Source: Phytopythium helicoides
Taxonomy: Eukaryota; Oomycota; Peronosporomycetes; Pythiales; Pythiaceae
Assembly: GCA_024867545.1 (NCBI GenBank)
Contig: JANFNE010000059.1
Location: 124,001 to 188,000, forward strand
Reading direction: 5' to 3'
Length of the DNA stretch: 64,000 nucleotides
Shown here in pieces: positions 40,557-51,101 of the stretch (within the stretch, counting starts at the first letter, position 1; each line of letters opens with the position of its first letter). Position numbers and translations under genes: made by a program. The notes under the pieces are model-generated. The model was not told the DNA's origin. It worked only from the letters and a program-made list of their open reading frames with translations, and did not search any database.

Positions 40557-42490
40557 CCGCACCAGAAGATGCTTGTCATGTTTTGATTTATCATCCGTGA
40601 CATATCGCGACGATACGATGGTGATGTAGTCAGGGATGAGTTGCGAAATCCGAAATCCTAGGGATTTGTATCAGTGTTTGCTCTGTCCGAGCGCAATCAA
40701 TCACAGGAGCCGGTCCGCTACATTTTGGACAGTTGGAGGGTGCACAGTACTAGTGCTGAGCCTTTTGCCTTGTTTTTTCATAGTGCGCTTGTTGCCTGCT
40801 CCAGCGCCAAGCCATTAGTGCAGCTCATAACGAATATTGAGAGAGTGTCGGTAGTCTCGGGGTTATTTGAGATCTCTGAAAGCTGAGCTTGCATAACGCT
40901 CAGTTCAATAATCAGCACGTAGGAAGTTCGCGTATCAATGCATGTGGCGCATGTGGGGTGACACCATCGAGGTGTCGAAGATTGCGCCGAGGTTGTCGTT
41001 TTCGTTGCAAAATTTCGCCCCAGTTGCGTGTTGACGTAAGAATAGCCATCCATTTGCTGTGAAGTCAGCGCCGTAGCATCAAATCGTCAATGATTCGACA
41101 TGACGTCGCCGATGCAAGCTGTGGACACGTAACCCCTTGACGCCCACCAGCAATTCATTGATAATACTTACAACACGACGAGTGCATAATCTTCCCATCG
41201 TGCGAGCGGACAGTCCATTTGGTGGTTGGAGCCAGCTACGACGGTTCTCGCTACTCCTGGGATATTGCACGCTGGTTTAATCACCGCGAGCGAGCTTTGA
41301 GGGCGAAACCTGAGATCGATCTCGCCTTGCCGATTCGAGTCGGTTGATGCTTGATACCGATGAGGAAAAGACTCGAACGAGCAGCTCGACTCTCAACTCT
41401 ACTTCCAACATCAACAACCGAATCACGCTTCTTTCCTTTAAACGATAGAACTTTACGCCCGGACCAGTCGAATACCAAAATACTAGAATCAAGGTCCTTC
41501 GGTTACACGGAGCTACCTCGTCTGGTAAGCTCACTGCCAGCTTTGAGAATGCTTTTACGGTTACTCTGCCGTTGGCGGTACCAGGATCAAAGACCCCATT
41601 GCTTGATTCTGAGGTAATACGTCTAAGCAGGTGATTGTCAGGTATGGCGTATCGAAGCTTTGGTGCCCTGACTCTATGAATGAGGAAATGGTGACGTGTT
41701 TGTTGGGGAAAACTAGAGATAAGTTTCGTTTTGTATAGGCATTGCATCTACTTACTCCATCTGAATAAGCTGGCGCTGGAAATACTCTTGACAGTCGCGC
41801 ACAAGTCTTCTCAGAAAATTGTGCTTCGCAAGTGGCAGATGATAAGCATTCTTCATTTCGTGCATTTTTGGGGATCTGTGCAAATCTGAATTCAGAAAAA
41901 TATCTCAATCTGAAGTACTTACGAGGTGCTGGAACGTCAATCTGCATTCTAATCCTCGACGAGATGTGCCTTCGTTCTATGCAAGTCCAGCACGTCTATC
42001 AGCTCGATCATACTATCTGAAGCGTAAGGAAAACGATCTACGTGTTTTGTGGTGAACTGAAAGATATCGAAATCTTGGTCAAAACCCACGAAGGACTGTA
42101 ATTCCAATAGCAACACAGCTGGAGTCGGCAAGAAGAGATATGATAACACCTCACATCGATAAACACCCCAGTACTAAGGTATGAGAGAACCAGGTAGGCT
42201 AAAATCATGGAGACAGAATATAATACATACGTGCAATTCAACCCAAAGCGCTTTTTTGTCAAAGTTATCGGACACAATCACTGAGTACACATCAACACAT
42301 GTGCTGTCTACTTCCTTAGCGTGCGCTGACGAGACCAACGACTACATGAGTTTGCAAAATCGATACCCCAACACAATACGCATTTGCAAGGTGACCCAAG
42401 TTCAATGCAATCTTTCACCTGCTCCATTCATCGAAAAATACTTTTCTCCGCACAACTCGCGAGACGCGCAAGCGAAGAGGTGAGACGACC
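40557..42490. other. intergenic, about 1.9 kb, no clear gene
   Basis: AT-richer than the housekeeping blocks. A reverse-strand open stretch at 41281-41747 has two frames with some protein character (GVFDPGTANGRVTVKAF and VFDWSGRKVLSFKG in different frames), possibly a remnant of an unknown gene. Nothing else recognised. Just before 42491 the DNA still resembles the 5' flank of Crinkler-like copy 4. Confidence 0.35.
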
Positions 42491-43283
42491 ATGGATATGA
42501 ACAAACCTCGTCCGACGCTACTCATCGGTATGGTGGTTGGTGATACCACCAACTTTGGCGTCATCATGCTCAGCGACCGATCACAGCCAGTCAAGGTCCT
42601 TGCCGACCTCATCTTCGCGGAGATTTGCCCTCGCCTCGACGGCTGCGAGCTCTACATGGCCAAGACTGGCGGTGACCCCAATGCTACATGGATCTCTCGC
42701 TTCAGCGAAGACTTTGAACAGCTGCGTCGTGGTCCCGTCTCGTTCGTCACCGAACTCAAGTACATGCACGCTGGCACGCGGATGCACCTGGACCGGCGCA
42801 TCGATGAGTACCTCCCACAGGACCTTGAACAAAGAGGCACAGTGTACGTGCTTGTGAAGGCTCCAAACGGATACCACATCAACATGGTCACTAGAGAGAG
42901 AACAGACTTCTTCGAGAAGGGTGAGCAACTACTCGATGTGGTGTCTGCCGACGAGAGAACTACATGTAACGTGCTGTTTGTTTGTTGTTTTGGTGGTGGT
43001 GTATAATGCTAGTTCCCAAGAGAAACGTGTGCGAGGCTCGTGACGTTCGGGAGCAGCGAACGGGGTGGTGGTTGTCGTCTGCGTGGTGTGCAGTTCAGTC
43101 ATTGTGGTCGTCTCCAAGCGGCTCGAAGGCACCTTAGTCGCTGAAATGTGGGTGACGGCGAAAGAGAAGGCGAAGGCGACGACACCCGTCCTTAGCGAGA
43201 AGTTGAAGGACGACCTAATACCGCCGACTAGTTTGGTAATGATGAAGAAAGTGTTTTCGATTCGATCGTACGTGAGCATCTAA
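42491..43283 (+). CDS. Crinkler-like (LYMAK-domain) protein, copy 3, complete two-exon gene
   Basis: Exon 1 is 42491-42920 and exon 2 is 43099-43283, with donor G/GTGAGC and acceptor TTCAG, phase 1; 204 aa. Start ATG 42491 (MDMNKPRPTLLIGMVVGDTTN). Residues about 30-125 resemble the ubiquitin-like N-terminal domain of oomycete Crinklers (CRN): VKVLADLIF helix, then GCELYMAKTG where CRNs have LxLFLAK or, in Pythium, LxLYLAR/K, then WISRF, ending GTVYVLVKAP where CRNs have HVLVVVP. No HVLVxxP-linked DWL or effector C-domain follows; instead there is a short basic tail (KRLEGTLVAEMW, MMKKVFSIRS). No signal peptide is visible. A stand-alone CRN-type header is suggested. The CRN link is by pattern only. 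Confidence 0.65.
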
Positions 43284-43344
43284 GCATCTAGCGTCGGATA
43301 CTTCGAGATTACAAAAGCCCACGACTGCCGCACTGCGAATCGCT

Positions 43345-43508
43345 CTACGCCGTCTCGACCTTGATCTGCTGCGTCGCGTCGTTCGCGTTGCAGCTCTTGA
43401 GCTGCAGCAGCTTGTCGTTGAGGTTGTTGAAGGCAAGGCAGAAACCCGTGTGCTTGACGTGGCGAACCAGCTGCGCGCTTGCGTCGTAGCTCCAGTACTG
43501 ATTCGCTT
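43345..43508 (-). pseudogene. 3' fragment of the GH17/ricin-lectin gene
   Basis: The reverse strand matches the last about 54 codons of the GH17 genes (NQYWSYDASAQLVRHV ... LLQLKSCNANDATQQIKVETA and the stop). Homology stops abruptly at 43508. It sits 61 bp from the stop of Crinkler-like copy 3, as in the palindrome, so both were copied as one block and the GH17 gene was cut off. Confidence 0.88.
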
Positions 43509-43528
43509 AAGTGTGAGGTGGTGCTGGA

Positions 43529-44411
43529 CTAGCTTGTCAACATACAGACGAGTTGATCAACGACTACAACAGAGCACGTAAGATGATGTACTAGTAGGAT
43601 TTCACCTTCGACTCCAAGTGGGTCACCGAGAAAGCTGGCAATGCTATTGTCAGAATCATAAAAAAAAACTTGTGAAATGAACTCGTTCAACTTCTCGCTT
43701 GGCATCGATACTCTCCCCTCCTTCACCCACATTTCAGCGACTAAGGTGCCTTCGAGCCGCTTGGAGACGACCACAATGACTGAACTGCACACCACGCAGA
43801 CGACAACCACCACCCCGTTCGCTGCTCCCGAACGTCACGAGCCTCGCACACGTTTCTCTTGGGAACTAGCATTATACACCACCACCAAAACAACAAACAA
43901 ACAGCACGTTACATGTAGTTCTCTCGTCGGCAGACACCACATCGAGTAGTTGCTCACCCTTCTCGAAGAAGTCTGTTCTCTCTCCTGTTACCATGTTGAT
44001 GCGGGATCCGTTGGGAGCCTTCACAAGCACATACACCGTGCCTCTTTGTTCAAGGTCCTGTGGGAGGTACTCATCGATGCGCCGGTCCAGGTGCATCCGC
44101 GTGCCAGCATGCATGTACTTGAGTTCGGTGACGAACGAGACGGGACCACGACGCAGCTGTTCAAAGTCTTCGCTGAAGCGAGAGATCCATGTAGCATTGG
44201 GGTCACCGCCAGTCTTGGCCATGTAGAGCTCGCAGCCGTCGAGGCGAGGGCAAATCTCCGCGAAGATGAGGTCGGCAAGGACCTTGACTGGCTGTGATCG
44301 GTCGCTGAGCATGATGACGCCAAAGTTGGTGGTATCACCAACCACCATACCGATGAGTAGCGTCGGACGAGGTTTGTTCATATCCATGGTCGTCTCCATA
44401 TCCTTCTCCAT
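43529..44411 (-). CDS. Crinkler-like (LYMAK-domain) protein, copy 4, with a different C-terminus
   Basis: Exon 1 is 44411-43958 and exon 2 is 43779-43529, with the same donor and acceptor as copy 3; 234 aa. The frame is open back to an ATG at 44603, but the MEKDMETTMDMNKPRP start at 44411 is preferred. The LYMAK domain is nearly identical to copy 3 (GCELYMAKTGGDPN, GTVYVLVKAPNG). The second exon starts the same (VIVVVSKRLEGTLVAEMW) but after GTGGGTGA at about 43725 the sequence diverges to a new tail (KEGRVSMPSEKLNEF ... SFLGDPLGVEGEILLV). Copies 3 and 4 form a second inverted pair with about 540 bp between. Whether the new tail is functional is unknown. Confidence 0.6.
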
Positions 44412-44824
44412 GGGCGTCGCACCTCGTGCCTTGAACGTGTTGTGAGCAGTGGAGAAGGCTTTTTCTTCGACACTTCGCTGTTTCTGGGCTATCACTTTCC
44501 ACGGACCGCTAAAACTTGTGCATTGATCGCGATTCGCACTGAAATCCCGCTCGATTGTTTCGGACTGTTGCTGTTGAAGCCCCGAAAGCCTCCAGCACTG
44601 CATTTGTTGCGCTTAATCAATCGTCAATTCGAGCGCTATGTTTATTGTTTGCTTTGTTGATGACTTCTATAAACCAGTAGCACTGTACGATATTGACGTC
44701 GACCGAATGTTGAAGTGCTGGTTTCCTTTCTGGCGGCAACATGCCACAGGATCCCACACCGGCGTAGCCGCCACCTCCGTGGACAAGGTCACTTCGATAC
44801 TTTGACACTTTGACTCTTGCTACC

Positions 44825-46622
44825 ATGATCCGAGTGAACTACGTCTGCAGCGGCTCATCAAACACAGAGCATGTTGACATCGACCAGAACGCTTCAAACT
44901 GGGAATTGGCCAAGGCGATCCAAGCAGCTTCTCGCAGCTTAAACCTTCCTGAACTGCGACTGGCTTCGACAGGCACAATACTTGCTATTGAAGAGCTTGT
45001 CTCAAGTAGGTTTCCTGCTGCTACGGCAGCGACAGATGCAGCTCACGTTATCGCAGTCTTTAATGGTACAATATTATTTGGTACTATGTTTTCAGATTCA
45101 TTTAAGCACACTAACCTATCTCGGTCTTGTGCTATATGCTCGGTTGATCAGAGCGACAAGATCAGCGTGATGTCCTGGGTTCGACCGAGTTGACGACTCT
45201 CATTGACCACATTGTCCTACCGATGTCAGTCGATGCAGATTTGGCAGGCGATGAAGAACGGACTGATCCACCTGGCGGTAGAATCCGCCGAGCGCCGAAA
45301 TTCGCACCTCGTACGCTGATTATGCTGCCATGTACTCGTCTGTAGGTCTAACCATCTAGCTCGTCGCTATCATCGGTTCCATATTGGTGCTCAGGGATGC
45401 TGCACAAGATCCCGTTCGTCATTCATCTACTCACAGTAGCTCTGATTGCGGGAGGCTATCTCGTCGGAATCAGTCCTGGTGAGTTCGACGATTGCGACCG
45501 AGACGAATACGGCACCTTCAAGACGCCGTTCGTCTTGATGCTGCCACTTAAACTTGCGGCAGTGGTATGTACTTTATGGAACTCCGTAGTTGCGATTTGT
45601 GCAACGGAAGAACGGCAGCCAGTGATTACAGATGAAGAAGCTGTTCGTGTTCCACCGCAAACGACGACAATCGACAACTGCCGTGGGTAACGAGTGTTCT
45701 TCATCATAGACGATATCTTTAACTCACAACATTCCGTCTATGTCAACTCATTAGCTGCTTGGGTCATCAAAACCTACAACCTCGTCAAAGTGACGATCTG
45801 CCTCGTGGCACTCGGGATGTACACCGAGTATCTTCGCGAAAAGGCGCTCTGGTTTTCACACTACGCAGATGTGATTTCTAGCGTGTTAAACTTCATAGAG
45901 AGCATCGTGGATGCGGTCAAAGGATCCCTGGAGGCATTATGCGCCAACAATCACACCGCTTTGTCGTGCGTTACTCGTGGTGCGTGCATCTGAATTCAAT
46001 GTGTACTTACGGAAAACTAAAATAGTGGTATTAGCACTCCTCGTCGTGTGGAACATGATTGTTCTAACGGCGACTGTGGTCGCTCTCATATCGTATGCTT
46101 CTATTGGCATATATGGTCATGACCCAGAAGACTTCGAATGGTGCCGAGACAAAGTGACTGAACTGGTGGTCATTTTTTGTATGTGTGCGCTGGTAGGTAG
46201 CAATTTAGTCGATGGCATGGGAGCCATGGATGTGGTTCTTCATGAACTCGTCCAGACACTGCTACCTCGATTTTGCGAGCACAGCCAGTGTCTCCCAGAA
46301 GCAGATATCGAAGCTAATGTACGAAGAGGTGACCAACATGCCGAACCGGTACCAGGACCGTGGAGTTGTAAGTGTTTTGAGGGACTTTGTATCTTTTTAT
46401 TTTTTTTTGGCTGCAGTTATTGATGAGTGATTTTGTTCAGCAGTAATAAGGTCTGCGGCCGTGATGAGTTTGATGCTGTTAGGCAGCATAGTCTATCTTG
46501 ATGCTATCGTCACCATAGTTCAAGATCCGACGGCCTCTGGTTCGCCATCGTGTCCGAAGATATTGTCATTCACTTTCTCGATCGCGCTCCTGCGCAAGTT
46601 TCGACGCGCATTCCATGATTAA
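44825..46622 (+). CDS. multi-pass membrane protein locus with ubiquitin-like start; gene model fragmentary
   Basis: From ATG 44825 a first segment reads IRVNYVCSG, EHVDIDQNASNWELAKAIQ and LPELRLAS, a pattern like a beta-grasp (ubiquitin-like) header. Further coding-like segments follow in changing frames: LTTLIDHIVLPMSVDADLAGD (about 45190), ATG 45397 with LTVALIAGGYLVGIS, FIIDDIFNSQHSVYVNSLAAW (45694), KIVVLALLVVWNMIVLTATV (about 46020) and MSLMLLGSIVYLDAIVTI (46464-46622). Several are clear membrane helices. A motif recurs inside the locus: GISPGEFDDCDRDE and GHDPEDFEWCRDK. Introns may join some parts (donor GTAAGT at 46369), but not all frames can be reconciled. A partial copy lies at 29.6-30.3 kb. 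Could be a real gene with unresolved exons or a decaying one. Confidence 0.45.
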
Positions 46623-47266
46623 AGCAGCAACATTCAATTCCATCACTTTAGTCTCAATTATATCCGTCTTCGGTTCGCCATATCTCTGCTGCAGCTTGGC
46701 AATCATGCTAAGTGCTAAGTGTTTATGTTCTACATCGCAGACATTCGAGCGATGAAGACGGCAAGGACGATTATGTGTCGGGTTATTCTGAGTAATTCGA
46801 GTCTCCAGCTTCTGCAGTCTGCTATTCGAGTTGTTGAAAGTAAGGTGTGGTTGAAATGGCGCTGCAGACGCACACAAGTGTTCTAGCTCCAATTTTGGTG
46901 TGCTTCTGTGATGCTCGAGTCGCTTCTCGCCCAGAACGATAACTAGTTGAGCGAGATAGGGTCGAGCATCGGCGTCCGGCTGTCAAAGTATGCATTCGTC
47001 ACAATGCATAAATAAATTTAACTACCAAGTCGTCAAAATAGTTCAATTCGATTATCCATTAATTGATTCGAGACGTAAATGAATAATGGTTTTATCATGA
47101 CTACCCGGTTGTTCATTTTATTTATGCATTGCAACCATATTTTCAATTCATTCAAAAATTAATTCGTTCCTGAAAGTATACAAATCCCAGGTTCCCCACT
47201 TCACTTCGCCTCGGATCGACGACGACGACAAGGATCGCCTCCTCCTCGGCGGCTTCTCCGCGCGGC
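46623..47266. other. intergenic, 640 bp, AT-rich
   Basis: 46980-47170 is strongly AT-rich, with ATTTATGCATTG at about 47118 matching, as its complement, CAATGCATAAAT at about 47003: a short inverted repeat of at least 12 bp spanning about 130 bp. No gene recognised. Confidence 0.45.
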
Positions 47267-50184
47267 ATGAGTGCGTTCGGCGTCAACTGCGAGCTGCTGG
47301 GCCACGAGGGCGCTGTACGTGATCTCCGCCGTCTCCCAGGCGTCCGTCGGCCGCTTTCGGCGTCGTTGACGGCGCTCTGGATGCCGAGATACGGCCGCTA
47401 ACGTGTTGCTCGCCTCGACGCTCAACGCTCGACGCTCGGTGTTGGATCGGCCGCAGGTGCGCGCGGCGGTGCAGCTGGAGGGCGGCGCACTGGTGACGGG
47501 CGCTATGGACTCGGTGGCGCGCTTCTGGGTGGCGGACGAGGGCGGCGGCTTCTCGGCGCTCGAGAGCGCGAGTGTGTTCGACCACGAGCACTGGGTGACG
47601 GCGGCGGCGCGGCTGCCGACCGGCGGCTTCGCCACGGGCAGCATGGACAAGCGCGTGCGGGTCTTCGCGGCCGGAGGGGAGCGCGAGGCAGTGCTGGAGG
47701 GCCACGAGGCCGGCGTCATCTCGCTCGCCGTGTCGAGCGCGGGCGACCGGCTGCTGTCGGGCAGCTGGGACGGCACTGCGCGCGTCTGGGACCTCAAGAC
47801 AGGGCAGTGCGTGCAAGTGCTGCCGGGCCATGAGAACGGCGTGTGCGTGCTGGAGCTGCCGGACGGCTCGCTGGTCACGGGCTCGACGGGACGCCAGGTT
47901 GGCAACACAGTCGCTGACTTCCAGCTGCGGTTCTGGGCCAAGGACTCGTACGCGCTCACCAAGACGCTGGCGGACCACAAGGGACCGATCCGTCAGCTCG
48001 CACTCGTGCCTGACATCGGCTTTGTCTCGTGCTCGAACGATGGGACTATCAAGCTGCGGACGCTAGATGGATCCGTGCTCGCGACTATGGAACATCCGCT
48101 GAACGCGGAGGGGAAGCCCGGGTTTGTTCTCGGCGTTGCAGTGCTCAATGACGGACGCATCGTGTCGGCCAGCGAGGACTGCACTGCACGAGTCTGGTCG
48201 CGTGACGGCCAACTGCTGCAGACAATCGAGCATCCTGGCGGGCTTTGGTGCGTCACAGCACTTGCGAACGGCAACGACTTTGTCACGGGATGCGACGACA
48301 AGATCGCACGCGTGTTCACAGAGGACCCCTCGCGCATCTCAGAGGCTGCGGTGGCATCGTTCCAGGCTGCAGTCGATGAAGCCCGACTCGTGCGTGAGCG
48401 CGGGCCAAGTGGCGTGGAGATCGACAAGCTCCCAGACTACGACCAGCGCATCCAGGTTCAAGGCTCGTCCGACGGACAGATTCAAATGTTCAAGCGAGGC
48501 AGCAAGGCGTGGGCTTGTCAGTGGAGTGGGCCATCGCGAACCTGGGTCGATGTACGTATCCTAACCTGCTGCGCTTCTGCTCATGTAAACCTTCGAACTG
48601 ATGATACACTGGCTTATGGTCGCTTAGATTGGCGAAGTAACTGGAACTGGTGGCGGTGGCGTTGTCGACGGTCAGGCGTACGACATGGTGATCCCAGTTG
48701 AGATCGAGCTGCCAGGTGGCGTTAAGAAGCTCGAAATCGGCTACAACCAAGGACAGAACCCGTTCACTGTTGCTCAGGAGTTCATAGACAAGCACATGCT
48801 GGACCAAAACTATCTGCGTGAGATTGCCGACTACATCACCCAGCGTGCAAGCGAGTATCGTCCTCCTGTTCTCGGCAATGATGAAGACGTCAACTTTGCT
48901 GGGAGCACAGCGTCGACGAGTGTTGCTCAGCCTGCTGTGTCTCAGTATAAGTTTTTCCCAGTGGTGCGCCCCGCTTTTTGCCTATCTCACGCATGGGCTT
49001 GGAAAACTGACTGGCAGCCGCTCGTGAACATATTTTAGGTTGTGTATAACACTTTCGAGACGACCAAGATTTCCAAGCTGATGACGACGGTGAGACAGTT
49101 CAACGAGAAGCTGCCGAGCTACGAGGTGGGTTTTACTCTAGTTTTTAGCGTTTGTTGGTCAGCCTACACTTTGCTGACTGACCTGTTTGGTGTTCGTTAG
49201 ACTCTCCCCGCTGGTGCCGTTCTGGCCGATAAGGATCTGATCTCGCTCGAGAATGTGGTGCGGACGGTGCAAGACACTGCTTATTACCACTCGAGCACGT
49301 TTCATCCAAGCGAGCTCCGTGTTCTTTCGCGCGTTATCACCCAATGGCCCGCCGAGTTGGTGTTTCCTGCACTGGACTTGCTCCGACTGGTTGTTGTGCA
49401 CCCTCAAGGACCTGAAGTGTTGGGCGATGCTGTCATCGACGACTTGGCCAGCCAAGTTCTCGTGATTGGGTTGAAGTCATCGACTGTGGGCAGCGAGCAA
49501 GTGCCCATCGCAACCCGAATGTTGTCGTTGCGTGTTCTGGCCAACATGTTTGTGCATGCAAAAAGTCGTGCAGCAGTGCTGGCTCACAAGGACAAGGTAC
49601 GTCTTCCATTCACGCAAGTGGATTAGTAGTTGTTCGTTGACATTGCTTGCGGTTGCTTCCTCCAGATTCTCGGTCATCTCGTTGGATTTCAGGAACATCA
49701 CCATAAGCTTGTTGCTCTGAGCCTCGCGACGGTCCTTCTCAAGTGAGTTATTTTGTATAGCCGGTGGACGCACCTGCGATGGAACTTTTACTGACAGCTC
49801 GCAACTTGTTGGTGCGTGGCAGTTTTTCTCGCACTCTGATCGATGCACCGGGCTTGTTGACGGCGAACGACCAAATCGTTGTGTGCTCTCTGTCGGCCGA
49901 GCTCTTGAACGGCGGATATACCGTGGCGGAGCTAGGCGACGACACCATCCTGCGTGCCCTGATCGCAATTGGAACGTTGGTACGTAACGGGGCTGGGGGT
50001 TGGAAAAGGTTTTGTCTCGACGTCTCACGCTGTCTTGTAATGTTAGGCGGTGGCTGGCGATGCGAGCGTTAGAGACGCCGCGGTGCCGCTCGTGCGCATT
50101 TTCGTGGCCGGCAAGGCTAGCTCGCTGTCCTCGGAGCCCGTCGTCGCGTGCCTCGGTGAGCTCCAAGCGCTGTTAGGAGTGTGA
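47267..50184 (+). CDS. PLAA/Doa1 homolog: WD40-PFU-PUL ubiquitin-binding cofactor
   Basis: Exons 47267-47314, 47457-48551, 48628-48960, 49039-49125, 49201-49596, 49666-49742, 49823-49979 and 50047-50184; all GT/AG, frame kept throughout, 776 aa. Residues 1-300 are a WD40 propeller starting LLGHEGAVRAAV, with LLSGSWDGTARVWDL and IVSASEDCTARVW. Residues about 345-460 are the ubiquitin-binding PFU domain (GVEIDKLPDYDQRI, YNQGQNPFTVAQEFIDK). Residues about 500-776 are the PUL armadillo domain, which binds Cdc48/p97. The protein should act in ubiquitin recycling and p97-dependent degradation. Note that intron 6 (49743-49822) contains an open, misleading stretch; the acceptor GGCAG at 49822 restores the family sequence LLNFSRTLID. 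Confidence 0.92.
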
Positions 50185-50498
50185 GCTGTTGATACCTCGT
50201 GTGCTGCCATTTAGTCGACGCAAACACGGACTACAGCAAGTGGACACACTCAAACAAACGTGCTTCATTTTTGCTTTTATGGCAATCCGCCTGGTGGCGA
50301 GCGCCGCGAGTCGGGCAAGCCGTCGCCGCCGCTTTGTCTCTCTCTCTTTTTTCTTCTCTTTTCCGTCGATGTATCTATGAATCACGAAGAGTGCGCGGCC
50401 GAGGGGGCTGCAGCGTGCTGTGGATGAAGATCGGGGCGTGGGTGCGTGCTCTGGGTTCCCTGGAGTTATCATCTCTCATGTGCCGGGCAGGAGGGGGC

Positions 50499-51101
50499 TC
50501 ACGACCCCTCTCGGGAGCCGGAGGTGCTGATGACGAGGTCGCTGAGCCGCGTGTGCACAGGCGAGGACACGTCAAGACTCCGTCGGCAGAAGTTGCCTGC
50601 CCACGACTTGGACGAGGAGGACGCCGACGAGTGCGCCGAGCCAACGAGGCCCGTGCTGGCTGGGCGGATGGGCCGGAAGCCCGCGCCGGGGATGGCGATC
50701 GAGGCGCTGTGCGTGCGCGCCGCCTTGTCCTCTTCCTTGTCCTTCGGGTCGTTGCTGCTCGAGCGGCTGAGCGGCTGCCCCGCTGGCGACGGCGCGCGCA
50801 TGAAGGAGGCTGGCGCCGTGGCCGCGCGGTCGAGCCTCGCGCGCTTGGGGATGGGCCGCACGACGGGCGTGACGACCGTCACCAGCTCCCTGCCGCGCTT
50901 GCGACGGCCGCTCCAGTCGCCTGCGAACGAGCGGAAGAGCGGCGCGCTGGGCTCGTCGCGCTCGTCCTCGGCGCTGAGCACGGCAGCCAGCGGGTTGCTG
51001 GGCCGCGGCCAGGGCTGCAGGTCCGACAGCGAGCGGAAGGCCTCGGGCTCGAACGAGAACAGGAGCTCCTCGTCCTCGTGGTCGTCGTCTTGCGCGCTCA
51101 T
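50499..51101 (-). CDS. Ser-rich, probably nuclear protein, function unknown
   Basis: 200 aa from ATG 51101-51099, single exon. The acidic start (MSAQDDDHEDEELLFSFEPE) is followed by two basic clusters (SGRRKRGRE and PIPKRARLDR) that look like nuclear localisation signals. A Ser/Ala-rich region follows with short basic spots. No known domain was recognised. High GC and codon use match nearby genes, and the frame is clean. It converges on PLAA with 314 bp between stops. Confidence 0.6.
   Translation of the reverse strand: MSAQDDDHEDEELLFSFEPEAFRSLSDLQPWPRPSNPLAAVLSAEDERDEPSAPLFRSFAGDWSGRRKRGRELVTVVTPVVRPIPKRARLDRAATAPASFMRAPSPAGQPLSRSSSNDPKDKEEDKAARTHSASIAIPGAGFRPIRPASTGLVGSAHSSASSSSKSWAGNFCRRSLDVSSPVHTRLSDLVISTSGSREGS

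Noticed and set aside
46566..46892. 108-codon reverse frame downstream of the membrane locus
   Set aside because: No motif, and it overlaps a more convincing forward membrane segment.
49743..49822. Apparent extra coding exon in PLAA (MDAPAMELLLTARNLLVRGS)
   Set aside because: Its phase does not fit the preceding exon; treating it as intron with the acceptor at 49822 restores the family sequence.
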